Shown: positions 47,060 through 56,127 of the stretch, one piece after another
How the letters are laid out: each line of letters opens with the position of its first letter
Numbering within the stretch: the stretch's first letter is position 1
Assembly: GCF_000368765.1 (NCBI RefSeq)
Contig: NZ_KB849655.1
Span: 702,215-766,214, forward strand
Length of the DNA: 64,000 nucleotides
DNA from: Acinetobacter junii CIP 64.5
GTDB taxonomy: Bacteria; Pseudomonadota; Gammaproteobacteria; Pseudomonadales; Moraxellaceae
Direction: 5' to 3'
The notes under the pieces: generated by a model
The model's database searches: none
What the model was told of the DNA's origin: nothing
The model's input: the letters and a program-made list of their open reading frames with translations, nothing else
Program-made: the position numbers and the translations under genes

Positions 47060-47076
47060 TGAACCAAAATAGTGCA
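47060..47076. promoter_or_regulatory. NtrC (GlnG) enhancer site upstream of glnA
   Basis: On the minus strand TGCACTA-TTT-TGGTTCA matches the 17-bp NtrC dyad TGCACYA-N3-TGGTGCA at 13 of 14 half-site positions. It is about 175-190 bp upstream of the predicted sigma-54 start, a normal enhancer distance. Confidence 0.65.
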
Positions 47077-47458
47077 ATATATGCAACAAAGAACTATTGT
47101 AGTGCTAAATTACGCCATCATTTACTAGCATAAATTGGCTTTTTATATCATTCTTTTGGAGTACATTCCAATCAATTCCACTGGACTTTCGATTCACCGA
47201 CATGTTTTTTTATCAAACCTTTAAATTTTAAAATAATATTGATAATTATTTGTGTGTCATAAGCTCATTTTGAACTGACGACTTACTCGACCAAATTAGA
47301 AATATTGAACATTGAGCTTCTGTTTTTGCTATGATTATTTACCCTAACGATCTTGAACATATTTTTATATATTCTTAGTAACGGATATTGAATTGTTTTG
47401 GTCGGTCAATTGAATCCTAAAAGCACAATAAAGTGCATATTTTCAAAAGGTTATAATC
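47077..47458. other. Rest of the glnA-trpG divergent gap
   Basis: A/T-rich DNA with no gene recognised. It must carry the trpG promoter; a possible ribosome site AAAAGGTT lies at 47446-47453. No leader peptide with tandem Trp codons was seen. Confidence 0.45.
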
Positions 47459-48043
47459 ATGCTTCTAATGATTGACAATTATGACAGTTTTACTTACAAC
47501 ATCGTTCAATACTTTGGCGAGTTGAATCAAGAAGTAAAAGTTGTTCGTAATGATCAAGTGACATTAGAGGACATCGAACGATGGCAGCCTAAATACCTAG
47601 TGATTGGCCCTGGTCCTTGTTCACCAACTGAAGCAGGGATTTCGATACCTGCAATCAATCATTTTGCTGGAAAAATTCCATTACTAGGCGTTTGTTTAGG
47701 GCATCAAGCGATTGGACAAGCTTTTGGTGGCAATATTATCCGTGCTAAAACAGTCATGCATGGTCGTTTATCTGATATGCACCATAGTGATAAAGGTATT
47801 TTTAGTAATTTACCCTCTCCTTTTGCTGCTACTCGCTACCACTCTCTAGTGATTGAACAAGAAACACTGCCTGATTGCTTAGAAGTTACCTGCTGGACGA
47901 ATCAACCAGATGGCACGATTGAAGAAATTATGGGTGTAAAGCATAAAACCTTACCTGTTGAAGGTGTTCAATTTCATCCTGAGTCAATTTTAAGCGAACA
48001 TGGTCATCAAATTTTTAAAAACTTCTTGGATATTTATGCATAA
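47459..48043 (+). CDS. trpG: Anthranilate synthase component II (glutamine amidotransferase)
   Basis: Supplies ammonia from glutamine to TrpE, and in some bacteria also to PabB; 194 aa. The opening is [19 protein letters not shown]. The class I amidotransferase triad is visible: Cys in [15 protein letters not shown], His and Glu in VQFHPESIL. In Acinetobacter trpG is classically described with trpD and trpC; here trpD lies 2.8 kb away beyond two other genes and a terminator. Confidence 0.93.
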   Translation: MLLMIDNYDSFTYNIVQYFGELNQEVKVVRNDQVTLEDIERWQPKYLVIGPGPCSPTEAGISIPAINHFAGKIPLLGVCLGHQAIGQAFGGNIIRAKTVMHGRLSDMHHSDKGIFSNLPSPFAATRYHSLVIEQETLPDCLEVTCWTNQPDGTIEEIMGVKHKTLPVEGVQFHPESILSEHGHQIFKNFLDIYA

Positions 48044-48072
48044 TCGCAAGAATTAACAAATTCTCATTCTTT

Positions 48073-48104
48073 AAACAGCCTATTTTATGAATAGGCTGTT
48101 TTTA
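48073..48104 (+). terminator. Terminator of trpG
   Basis: The stem aaacagcctatt/aataggctgttt is followed by T residues. Confidence 0.88.
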
Positions 48105-48399
48105 TTTTGAACATATAAAATCAATATATAACTTATACACACTGGTTAAATTTTCAGCATTAAAATCAAACAAGAAACATTTATTTAGAACAATTCATTC
48201 TTTTTCAATAATTAATCAACTTTTCATGCATTTTCAGAAGGAAATTAAAACATAGGTTTCTGACAATTTAGACTCCTTTTTAATTTTTTAGATTAACTAT
48301 AGTCATAGGAATGATTAAGCTTCAGGGTTACTGGATGATAGAATCTAAATATTATTTTTAGTTATCTCCCCCTGAAATACCAATCAGGATAGCCTTATT
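48105..48399. other. Gap before tcyP
   Basis: A/T-rich stretch with a probable -10 element tatagt around 48298-48303. No gene or repeat seen. CysB-type control of tcyP is known in enterobacteria, but I cannot point to an operator. Confidence 0.4.
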
Positions 48400-49758
48400 G
48401 TGAATACCTTGCTTTTATTGAATATTATTGTATTTTTCTTGCTCATGGCAGGATTGTTTTTTACTTATCGACCAGATTGGAGCCTTGCAAAAAAAGTGCT
48501 CATCGGTATGGGTGTCGGTATCGTTTATGGTCTAGGATTAAAAACGATTTATGCAGACAGTCCGATTATTGCAAAGTCGGTGACATGGTTTAATTTAGTT
48601 GGTAATGGTTATGTTCAACTGTTACAAATGGTGATCATGCCACTTATTTTCATCTCAATTTTAAGTGCAGTTGTTAAACTTCATCAAACGACTTCGCTCG
48701 GTAAAATAAGTAGTTTCGTTATCGGTATTTTATTGTTTACCACGGCGATTGCTGCTTTTGTCGGAATTAGTGTGACCAATTTATTTGGTTTAACCGCCGA
48801 GGGCTTAGTTCAAGGCACTCAAGAAACCGCTCGCCTTGCTGCAATTCAAACTGATTATATCGGTCAAGTCACCAACCTTGATATTCCCAAGTTATTACTT
48901 TCGCTACTTCCTCAAAATCCTTTTGCTGATCTGACTGGAGTTCGTCCAACCGCAATTATTAGTGTTGTAATTTTCTCTGCTTTTTTAGGGGTTGCAGCAC
49001 TTAAGCTGATGGATAAAGATTCACTCAATGGTGAGAGAATTCGAAATGGAATTGAAGCTCTACAAGCATTAATCATTAGCTTAGTTCGTTTAGTCATGCA
49101 ATTTACACCGTATGGTGTATTCGCATTAATGGCAAAAATGGTTGCTACGGCAAATGTTGCTGATATCGTGAAACTAGGTGAATTTCTTGTCGCGTCCTAT
49201 TTGGGTCTTGCGATTATGTTCATCGTCCATGCGTTGATTTTGCTATTTGTCCGTGTAAATCCCATCGAGTTTTTCAAAAAGGTTTTTCCTGTTTTAACGT
49301 TTGCTTTTACCAGCAGATCCAGTGCTGCAAGTATTCCTCTGAATATTGAGGCTCAAACAAAACAACTGGGCGTTCCAGAAGGTATTGCTAGTTTTTCAGC
49401 TTCTTTCGGCGCGACCATTGGTCAAAATGGATGTGCGGGACTATATCCTGCAATGCTTGCAGTCATGGTGGCACCAACAGTTGGTATCAACCCTTTAGAC
49501 CCCTTATGGATTGCTCAACTTATCGTAATTGTGACTTTAAGCTCGATTGGAGTTGCAGGTGTCGGTGGTGGTGCAACCTTCGCAGCTTTAATCGTATTGC
49601 CAGCTATGGGTTTACCCGTAACATTAGTCGCTTTACTTATCTCAATTGAGCCATTAATTGATATGGGACGCACTGCGCTAAACGTAAATGGATCTATGAC
49701 AGCTGGTGTAACAACAAGTCAACTACTAGGTGTTAGAGATACCTTGACTAAGGATTAA
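48400..49758 (+). CDS. tcyP: L-cystine:cation symporter TcyP (YdjN)
   Basis: Inner-membrane DAACS-family symporter, 452 aa. It matches E. coli TcyP/YdjN from memory over long stretches: [90 protein letters not shown]. The GTG 48400 start gives [13 protein letters not shown], like the E. coli N-terminus. It lies between trpG and the trpDC genes with terminators on both sides, so it is its own unit. Confidence 0.92.
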   Translation: MNTLLLLNIIVFFLLMAGLFFTYRPDWSLAKKVLIGMGVGIVYGLGLKTIYADSPIIAKSVTWFNLVGNGYVQLLQMVIMPLIFISILSAVVKLHQTTSLGKISSFVIGILLFTTAIAAFVGISVTNLFGLTAEGLVQGTQETARLAAIQTDYIGQVTNLDIPKLLLSLLPQNPFADLTGVRPTAIISVVIFSAFLGVAALKLMDKDSLNGERIRNGIEALQALIISLVRLVMQFTPYGVFALMAKMVATANVADIVKLGEFLVASYLGLAIMFIVHALILLFVRVNPIEFFKKVFPVLTFAFTSRSSAASIPLNIEAQTKQLGVPEGIASFSASFGATIGQNGCAGLYPAMLAVMVAPTVGINPLDPLWIAQLIVIVTLSSIGVAGVGGGATFAALIVLPAMGLPVTLVALLISIEPLIDMGRTALNVNGSMTAGVTTSQLLGVRDTLTKD

Positions 49759-49773
49759 TATTTGTCAGGTCAT

Positions 49774-49811
49774 AAAAGCCAATCATGCTATTTGTGATTG
49801 GCTTTTTTATT
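49774..49811. terminator. Bidirectional terminator
   Basis: The stem aaaagccaatca/tgattggctttt with a 9-nt loop and T/A flanks lies between tcyP and the convergent MOSC gene. Confidence 0.85.
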
Positions 49812-49841
49812 ACAAATTATTTTTTAATCTAATCATTTCTA

Positions 49842-50633
49842 TCAGAGAATTTTGACCTCTTCTCCAACTCGAATACTACCTACTCCACGATGTAATGCAT
49901 TTTGCCCCATCATGACCTTATTACCTTGTTTTCGATAAGCCAACATCGCCTGCATGACTTCAGGTTGCTTTTGACTAGTATTAAGATCAATCGTTGGAAT
50001 GACACAGCGTGAGCATGGTTTAACTAGATCAAATACAATTTCACCAATTTGTATCTGCTGCCATGTGTCTTCTGTAAAAGCCTCACAACCAGAGATGACA
50101 ATATTCGGTCTAAAACGTCGTACATTCAATGAATATCCAACTTTTTCGGAAAGAAATTGGACAGATGCTTCACTTAAAATCAAAAAGGGAAAACCATCTG
50201 CAAAACCTACACGATCTCCAAATTGTGCGTATTCAAGATCGACTTGGCGAATCGTTTCCTGTGGCATATAAACCAACTGTACTTTTTTGCCTAATTTATC
50301 ACTGATCCAATCGTTCACAGGATGATCAATACGATTTCCTTTTACCTGATCTTGCCACACAGTTACAAGGCGTTCGTCTTTATACCCCTGAGCCTCAATT
50401 AAACTGAGTTCCATATGTTCAGAGTGATAATAAAAGCGAATGATTTCTGATGAAATAGCAACTCCTATTTGCCCCATTTCAGCAATTTGTCGCTGAGTCA
50501 CAAAACGACCATCGCCATCAACTAGCATCCACCTACGATCCCACTTTGGTCCAAAACTATCAATCTCCATTTCAGATAGTTGATTTCCTTTACAAGATTT
50601 CACTGGATAATTTAAAAGTTGACTGACGTACAT
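49842..50633 (-). CDS. MOSC domain protein (YcbX-like, no ferredoxin domain)
   Basis: A 263-aa protein with an N-terminal MOSC beta-barrel domain (MYVSQLLNYPVKSCKGNQL, DRRWMLVDGDGRFVTQR) and a C-terminal MOSC domain (RFRPNIVISG, KPCSRCVIPTID). MOSC enzymes handle the molybdenum cofactor; in E. coli YcbX reduces N-hydroxylated bases with CysJ. E. coli YcbX carries an extra C-terminal 2Fe-2S domain (369 aa in total) that is absent here, so the electron partner may differ. Confidence 0.85.
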   Translation of the reverse strand: MYVSQLLNYPVKSCKGNQLSEMEIDSFGPKWDRRWMLVDGDGRFVTQRQIAEMGQIGVAISSEIIRFYYHSEHMELSLIEAQGYKDERLVTVWQDQVKGNRIDHPVNDWISDKLGKKVQLVYMPQETIRQVDLEYAQFGDRVGFADGFPFLILSEASVQFLSEKVGYSLNVRRFRPNIVISGCEAFTEDTWQQIQIGEIVFDLVKPCSRCVIPTIDLNTSQKQPEVMQAMLAYRKQGNKVMMGQNALHRGVGSIRVGEEVKIL

Positions 50634-50888
50634 ATCGACATTCTCATCAAAATATTAATTAATTCAATTTTTATTAACCAAGTATAATAGTGGAAAATTA
50701 TATCAATATGTCTAAATTTAGAGCATATCAGCTTTTTATTCAAAGCATATAAAATCCACTTTATTTTTCTGATAACATAACTCTCTAGCTTTTAGCTCAA
50801 GTATTACTCTTTCGTCATACCGAACCAATTGCGACCAAATCAGGTTATTTTCAAATTTTAATCAATCCTAATGCTGCAACTCATGACT

Positions 50889-51938
50889 ATGAATATCCAA
50901 CAGGCACTGAATCACATTACTAAAAATATTCATCTTACCCAGCCTCAAATGGAAGATGTAATGCGCAGTATCATGCAAGGTGAAGCAACTGATGCTCAAA
51001 TTGGCGCATTGATGATGGGCTTGCGTATGAAGGGTGAAAGTATTGATGAAATAACTGCGGCTGCACGTATCATGCGTGAGTTTGCGATTAAAATTGATGT
51101 CAGTGATATTCCACATTTGGTTGATATTGTTGGCACAGGTGGCGATGGTCAAAATTTATTTAACGTCTCTACAGCATCTAGTTTTGTAATTGCTGCCGCT
51201 GGTGCAACCATTGCGAAACATGGCAATCGTGGTGTATCGAGTAAATCTGGTTCCTCTGATGTACTTGAACAGATGGGTATCCAACTTGATTTGGATATGC
51301 AGCAAACTGAACGTTGCATCCGTGAAATTGGTGTAGGTTTTCTATTTGCGCCGAATCATCATAAAGCAATGCGTTATGCGGTTGGTCCACGTCGTGAGCT
51401 AGGTATTCGCAGTATTTTTAATTTACTCGGCCCTCTTACCAATCCAGCTGGTGTCAATCGTTTCGTCATAGGTGTGTTCTCAGATGAACTTTGCCGACCA
51501 ATCGCAGAAGTTTTAAAACAACTCGGTGCAGTACATGTAATGGTTGTACATTCTAAAGATGGTTTGGATGAAATCAGTCTTGCTGCGCCAACTACTGTAG
51601 CTGAACTTAAAGATGGTGAAATCACTGAATGGACACTTACACCTGATGAAGTAGGTATCCCATCGCAAACCCTTACAGGTTTAGTGGTAAATAGCTCAGA
51701 AGAAAGTTTAAAGTTGATCAAGGATGCTTTGAGTCGAGATAAATCTGAAATTGGCGAAAAAGCAGCAAATATGATTGCTTTGAACGCTGGTGCTGGTATT
51801 TACGTGGCTGGCATGACTAAAACATATAAACAAGCAGTTGAACTCGCTCAAGATATTCTTTATGGCGGTCAAGCCTTGGAAAAAATGAGTATCTTGGCTG
51901 AATTTACTAAAACATTGAAACAATATCAGGCTGACTAA
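50889..51938 (+). CDS. trpD: Anthranilate phosphoribosyltransferase TrpD
   Basis: Second step of Trp synthesis; 349 aa from ATG 50889 ([17 protein letters not shown]), chosen over ATG 50883 and an upstream TTG because this is the usual Acinetobacter opening. Signatures are [54 protein letters not shown] and [11 protein letters not shown]. trpC follows after 9 bp. Confidence 0.96.
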   Translation: MNIQQALNHITKNIHLTQPQMEDVMRSIMQGEATDAQIGALMMGLRMKGESIDEITAAARIMREFAIKIDVSDIPHLVDIVGTGGDGQNLFNVSTASSFVIAAAGATIAKHGNRGVSSKSGSSDVLEQMGIQLDLDMQQTERCIREIGVGFLFAPNHHKAMRYAVGPRRELGIRSIFNLLGPLTNPAGVNRFVIGVFSDELCRPIAEVLKQLGAVHVMVVHSKDGLDEISLAAPTTVAELKDGEITEWTLTPDEVGIPSQTLTGLVVNSSEESLKLIKDALSRDKSEIGEKAANMIALNAGAGIYVAGMTKTYKQAVELAQDILYGGQALEKMSILAEFTKTLKQYQAD

Positions 51939-51947
51939 GGACTTCTC

Positions 51948-52754
51948 ATGATCGATATTCAAAATACCATTTTAGGTAAAATTGTTGACCGCAAACATGA
52001 GGAGCTTACTGTACGTTTAAAACAACGTAGTTTGAATGATGTAGAACAGTGGGCAAAAGAAGCAACACCTGTTCGTGGTTTTGCGAATGCTTTACAACAC
52101 AAGCGCCCCGCTGTAATCGCTGAAATCAAGAAAGCATCACCGTCAAAGGGCGTGATTCGTGCAGATTTTAGTCCCGCTGAAATTGCTCAACAATATGAAC
52201 AAGCTGGCGCAGCCTGTCTATCTGTTCTGACCGATGTAGATTTCTTCCAAGGTGCTGATGAGAATATTGCAATTGCGCGTCAGCATTGTGCCCTACCAGC
52301 ATTACGTAAAGATTTCTTGATTGATCCTTATAATGTTGTTGAAGCACGTGCCTTACATGCAGATTGTATTTTGTTAATCGTGGCATGTTTATCTGATCAA
52401 CAACTTGAAGAAATGTCGAAGACCGCATTTGAACATCAGCTTGATGTTCTGGTCGAAGTACATGATGAACATGAGTTAGAGCGTTCGCTAAAACTTTCTG
52501 AGCAATGTATTTTAGGTGTGAACAACCGCAACCTTAAAACATTTGATGTCGATTTAAATACATCATTGCGTTTAAAGAAATTATTGCCTGCTTCTCGTGT
52601 TTTAGTCACTGAAAGTGGTATCGCCACTCCTTCTGATGTCCAAATGATGCAGGAAAATGATATTCATACTTTCCTAGTTGGTGAAAGCTTTATGAAACAG
52701 CCTAAACCAGATCAAGCATTTGCAGCATTGTTTGGAAAGCCTGAGCAAATTTAA
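51948..52754 (+). CDS. trpC: Indole-3-glycerol phosphate synthase TrpC
   Basis: Fourth step of Trp synthesis; 268 aa, monofunctional (not fused to TrpF as in E. coli). Barrel signatures are AVIAEIKKASPSKGVIRADF, CLSVLTDVDFFQG, LRKDFLIDPYNVVEARALHAD and LGVNNRNLKTFDVD, with VTESGIATPSDV near the end. AAGGACTTCTC precedes ATG 51948. It ends with a terminator before an insertion sequence. Confidence 0.96.
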   Translation: MIDIQNTILGKIVDRKHEELTVRLKQRSLNDVEQWAKEATPVRGFANALQHKRPAVIAEIKKASPSKGVIRADFSPAEIAQQYEQAGAACLSVLTDVDFFQGADENIAIARQHCALPALRKDFLIDPYNVVEARALHADCILLIVACLSDQQLEEMSKTAFEHQLDVLVEVHDEHELERSLKLSEQCILGVNNRNLKTFDVDLNTSLRLKKLLPASRVLVTESGIATPSDVQMMQENDIHTFLVGESFMKQPKPDQAFAALFGKPEQI

Positions 52755-52770
52755 ATTTATAGCTCAATGC

Positions 52771-52801
52771 AAAGCCCAATTCTTATGATTGGGCTTTTTT
52801 C
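52771..52801 (+). terminator. Terminator of trpC
   Basis: The stem aaagcccaat/attgggcttt with a 7-nt loop is followed by six T. Confidence 0.88.
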
Positions 52802-52840
52802 ATATCTCAATCTTATTTTGAAAAAGAATAATTATGAATA

Positions 52841-53698
52841 GGGTCTGTTGACATTTACTGTTCATAATTAAACCTATAAAGGTAGCCATAAAAATATACA
52901 GGCTAAGGCAACAGCACTTTGATAATTTCTTTTGAGCTTGTCATATCGAGTAGCTATCCCTCTAAATTGTTTTAATCTACAAAACATATTTTCAACTAAA
53001 TGCCTGATTTTATATAAATACCAGTCCATATGATCATTGTTCGATTGGCTATTTATTTTCTTTGGTATATTCGCTTTTGTTCCTTTTTTTCTGATCTGCT
53101 CACGCAGTGGTTCTGAATCATAGCCTTTATCTGCGCATACCACTTCTGTCTCTTTTAAATCTAATGTTGCTATTAAATCAGGTGCAACTTTGATGTCATG
53201 TGTAGTGCCATCGGTAATCATGAAATCAATAGGATTGCCATGTGAATCAACAATCAAATGTATTTTTGAGGAGTTTCCTCCTACACTTTTAGAAATGGAT
53301 TGATTCGCTATACCGGCAGAATGTTGATGAGCACGTACGTGAGAGCCATCAATAAAAATCCACTCCATATCGGGGCATGATGCTAATAATTTGAATAATC
53401 TAAGCAACTTACCGCTGCTTGACCAACGATTAAAACGTTTGAAAATAGAGTTTGATTGACCGAAATAGGAAGGAATATCTCGCCACGGACAGCCTGTTCT
53501 AATTCTATAGAGAATAGCTTCAATAAAATTACGTGAATTTGAGTTGTGATGAATAGATAAATTACGCAAAATAGTTTTCAACTTTTGCCAGTGTTGATCT
53601 GTCAGCATGGTACGAGGCATAGCGAATAGTAAAATTGGGTTTGGCGATTTGATTTTACTACTTCGCTATTTTTTTAAGCTAAAAGTGTCAACACACCC
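52841..53698 (-). mobile_element. Complete IS5-family (IS427-like) insertion sequence, 858 bp
   Basis: The ends are gggtctgttgacattt (52841-52856) and, inverted, gggtgtgttgacactt (53683-53698), matching at 14 of 16 positions. The element is flanked by TA on each side (52839-52840 and 53699-53700), consistent with a TA target duplication. It holds one intact transposase gene on the minus strand. It landed between trpC and a GNAT gene without breaking a recognisable gene. Confidence 0.88.
52874..53620 (-). CDS. IS5-family transposase
   Basis: A 248-aa DDE transposase. The N-terminal segment MLTDQHWQKLKTIL and YRIRTGCPWRDIPSYFGQSN are typical of the IS427/IS5 group. DDE residues: Asp in EWIFIDGSHVRAHQH, Asp in VVCADKGYDSEPLR and Glu in LVENMFCRLKQFRG, followed by the usual TRYDKL. 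The gene is a single uninterrupted frame, although many group members use a frameshift between two frames. Probably active. Confidence 0.93.
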   Translation of the reverse strand: MPRTMLTDQHWQKLKTILRNLSIHHNSNSRNFIEAILYRIRTGCPWRDIPSYFGQSNSIFKRFNRWSSSGKLLRLFKLLASCPDMEWIFIDGSHVRAHQHSAGIANQSISKSVGGNSSKIHLIVDSHGNPIDFMITDGTTHDIKVAPDLIATLDLKETEVVCADKGYDSEPLREQIRKKGTKANIPKKINSQSNNDHMDWYLYKIRHLVENMFCRLKQFRGIATRYDKLKRNYQSAVALACIFLWLPL

Positions 53699-53750
53699 TA
53701 ATCATTTAAATTTTATAATAAAGAACCATTCATATTTTTAGGAATAAACA

Positions 53751-54242
53751 TTGAATATTGAGTTTTGTCATCTAAGTCATATTGAAATCGCTGACATTAT
53801 TTCGTTACTAACTAACGACCGAGTGCTCAAACATATGTCTTTGGCTAAAGATAGCCTATTTGATGAAAAACAATGTCTCGATTGGGTTAAAGAAAAAGAA
53901 AAACAATGGCAAGACCATGGTTATGGTCCTTGGGCATTTCTAGTTGACAATAAATTTGCAGGTTGGGGTGGCTTACAATATGAAAATGGAGATGCTGATT
54001 TAGCACTCGTGTTACATCCTCAATACTGGGGATTCGGCAAGAAAATCTTTAATCAAATTATAAGAAGAGCATTTAATGAAATGGGGATGGAATCAATCAC
54101 GATCTTATTACCCCCTACAAGAAATAAATTAAAAAGAATTTATTTATTAGGATTTGAGTTTGAAAGTGAAATTATGCTTAGTGGAGAACTTTTTATAAAA
54201 TATAGGCTATATAAACCATCAATATCAAATAAGATGATTTAG
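53751..54242 (+). CDS. GNAT-family N-acetyltransferase
   Basis: A 163-aa protein resembling RimJ/RimL-type acetyltransferases (Acetyltransf_3): EKQCLDWVKEKEKQWQDHGYGPWAF, WGGLQYENGDADLALVLHPQYWGFGKKIF (acetyl-CoA loop) and MESITILLPPTRNKLKRIYLLGFEFE. The start is TTG 53751 with AGGA at 53740-53743; no suitable in-frame ATG exists nearby. Substrate unknown. It begins 52 bp from the IS end, so its promoter may lie at or in the element. Confidence 0.78.
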   Translation: MNIEFCHLSHIEIADIISLLTNDRVLKHMSLAKDSLFDEKQCLDWVKEKEKQWQDHGYGPWAFLVDNKFAGWGGLQYENGDADLALVLHPQYWGFGKKIFNQIIRRAFNEMGMESITILLPPTRNKLKRIYLLGFEFESEIMLSGELFIKYRLYKPSISNKMI

Positions 54243-54385
54243 ATAATCAATCATTGTTTTTAGAATAGACCACTACCAAGCTTTCATTGATCAAAAAATT
54301 ATGTGAATCTGATTCAGTTCAAATCAACACGGTTTCAGACTATAATTTTCCATCCCTCTCGTATCTTACATATTTTCTTAAAATT

Positions 54386-55075
54386 ATGAGTAAAAATGAT
54401 TCTTCGCTTTCTAAAGATCAGTTTAATTTACTGAAAGCTTTTAAAAAGCAAATCTCAAATCCTCAATCCAGCAATCTTGTTAAACAAGCAGAGATGAAAA
54501 AATCTCAAGCTGTTGAAGAAGAAATGGAAGATACTGAGCTTTTTAAAAAAGCCTTAACAGGCGTAAAGCCAATTGATAATGGTAACATTGCACAAATCAA
54601 ACCAAAACGCGTAAAAAAAATTGACGCGCAAACCCTTGCAAAACGTGCAGCAGCTGAAGGTAGCGCCGAACAGGAACTCACTGAGATTTCAGATACTCAA
54701 GCGATTTTAAATCCTGTGGCAAGTCAAGCTGCATTAAGCTATCGAATTGCAACTTTACAGCACAAAGTATTCGAAGACTTAAAAGCAGGTAAAATTCGTT
54801 GGTTTGAAGCTGTAGATTTACATGGTTGTACTGTCGAGCAAGCACGTGCCGCAGTTTTACAAATCATTCAGATGGCTAAAGACGAAAATCAAAATGTCAT
54901 CAAAATTGTTCATGGTAAAGGTCCAGAAGCGATTTTAAAAACCTATGTAAATGGCTGGCTTAGACAACATCGTGATGTACTTGCCTTTGTCAGTGCACCT
55001 GAAAATCAAGGTGGTACGGGTGCTGTTCTCGTGCTACTAAAACGTGCAGAAAAGAATCCAAAGTACAAACAATAA
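54386..55075 (+). CDS. Smr-domain protein
   Basis: 229 aa from ATG 54386. A charged, likely disordered N-terminal half precedes a C-terminal Smr domain (~140-225): WFEAVDLHGCTVEQARAAVLQ (the DLHG motif), KIVHGKGPEAILKTYVNGWL (HGKG motif) and GGTGAVLVLLKR. E. coli SmrB of this type is an endonuclease that cleaves mRNA at collided ribosomes; the same role is plausible. An upstream in-frame start would add low-quality residues. Confidence 0.85.
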   Translation: MSKNDSSLSKDQFNLLKAFKKQISNPQSSNLVKQAEMKKSQAVEEEMEDTELFKKALTGVKPIDNGNIAQIKPKRVKKIDAQTLAKRAAAEGSAEQELTEISDTQAILNPVASQAALSYRIATLQHKVFEDLKAGKIRWFEAVDLHGCTVEQARAAVLQIIQMAKDENQNVIKIVHGKGPEAILKTYVNGWLRQHRDVLAFVSAPENQGGTGAVLVLLKRAEKNPKYKQ

Positions 55076-55159
55076 TCGGCATTTGACTCAAAATTAAGTT
55101 TTTGAATCGTTTTCTGATACAATTCCCGTTTTGTTCAACCCACCTAAGTGAACATTGTT

Positions 55160-55714
55160 ATGTCTATGCAGCAATCGTACGCAAATATCTTAACTGCCGT
55201 TGGCGAAGATTTGAATCGTCCTGGCCTCAAAGATACGCCTATGCGTGCGGCTAAAGCTTTTTCTTTTTTAACTTCTGGTTATAGTAAAACACTTGAAGAA
55301 GTTACAAATAGTGCGGTTTTTCCATCCGATAACCATGAAATGGTATTGGTTAAAAATATTGAATTTTATTCACTTTGTGAACATCACCTACTCCCTTTTT
55401 ACGGTCGTGTCCACATTGCATATTTGCCTGAAGGTCAGGTTTTAGGTTTATCTAAGTTTGCACGTATTACAGAAATGTTTGCGCGCCGTTTGCAAATTCA
55501 AGAAAACTTAACACAACAAATTGCTGAAGCTGTTGCCGAGGTGACACAAGCACGTGGTGTGGCTGTAGTGATCGATTCTGCACATATGTGTATGATGATG
55601 CGCGGTGTTGGTAAGCAAGAATCTACCACTCGTACTGTTTCTTTTGTGGGTGATTTTAAAACGGACAAAGATGCACGTCGTGAGTTTTTAAGCGCTGTCC
55701 CTGAGAGTTATTAA
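55160..55714 (+). CDS. folE: GTP cyclohydrolase I
   Basis: First enzyme of folate synthesis; 184 aa from ATG 55160. Zn and active-site residues are in [20 protein letters not shown] and [16 protein letters not shown] (Cys and His ligands); [20 protein letters not shown] is typical. A GTG at 55148 is possible but less likely. The next gene is 13 bp downstream and is probably cotranscribed. Confidence 0.95.
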   Translation: MSMQQSYANILTAVGEDLNRPGLKDTPMRAAKAFSFLTSGYSKTLEEVTNSAVFPSDNHEMVLVKNIEFYSLCEHHLLPFYGRVHIAYLPEGQVLGLSKFARITEMFARRLQIQENLTQQIAEAVAEVTQARGVAVVIDSAHMCMMMRGVGKQESTTRTVSFVGDFKTDKDARREFLSAVPESY

Positions 55715-55727
55715 TCAGAGCATTGTC

Positions 55728-56090
55728 ATGACTTCAATCCAATTAGCAGGCTTTGGTGAGTTAATTCAATCTGAAGCCAGCATTGATTATCCTCGGCCTG
55801 ACCGTTTGGTTAAGGGCAATCCACAACGTCTTACCTATGACTTATATACACACCCACATATGGGATGTGGAATTTGGCAATGTGAAGTGGGTGCTTGGAA
55901 CATTCAGTTTGCCGATAATAAACAAGAGTTCTTTCAAGTCATTGAGGGCGTTGTTCGTATTCATGATGTCAAAACAGATTCATATATTGAAGTTTCTGCG
56001 GGTCAAGCAGGTATTATCCCACCTGCATTTGTGGGTACATTTGAAGTGATTGAAACTGTAAAAAAATACTTTGTTATTGTTGAAGTTTGA
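55728..56090 (+). CDS. Small cupin-fold protein (DUF861-like)
   Basis: A 120-aa single-domain cupin: GIWQCEVGAWNIQF, EFFQVIEGVVRIHD (cupin motif 1-like) and EVSAGQAGIIPPAFVGTFEVIE (motif 2-like). The metal-binding His residues of typical cupins are largely missing, as in some DUF861 members. Function unknown; coupled to folE by position. Its stop codon lies inside a terminator hairpin. Confidence 0.75.
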   Translation: MTSIQLAGFGELIQSEASIDYPRPDRLVKGNPQRLTYDLYTHPHMGCGIWQCEVGAWNIQFADNKQEFFQVIEGVVRIHDVKTDSYIEVSAGQAGIIPPAFVGTFEVIETVKKYFVIVEV

Positions 56091-56111
56091 TAGATTTTTA
56101 ATCTATCAAAC
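56085..56111 (+). terminator. Terminator overlapping the cupin stop codon
   Basis: The 11-bp perfect stem gtttgatagat (56085-56095)/atctatcaaac (56101-56111) contains the TGA stop at 56088-56090 and is followed by a modest T-rich tail. Confidence 0.55.
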
Positions 56112-56127
56112 TCTTTAAAATTTAATA

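Noticed and set aside
47106..47125. TGGCGTAATTTAGC (minus strand) as another sigma-54 site
   Set aside because: GG to GC spacing is 9, one base short, and it lies upstream of the NtrC-like sites.
47400..47458. Trp leader peptide/attenuator before trpG
   Set aside because: No short frame with tandem Trp codons and no alternating hairpins were found.
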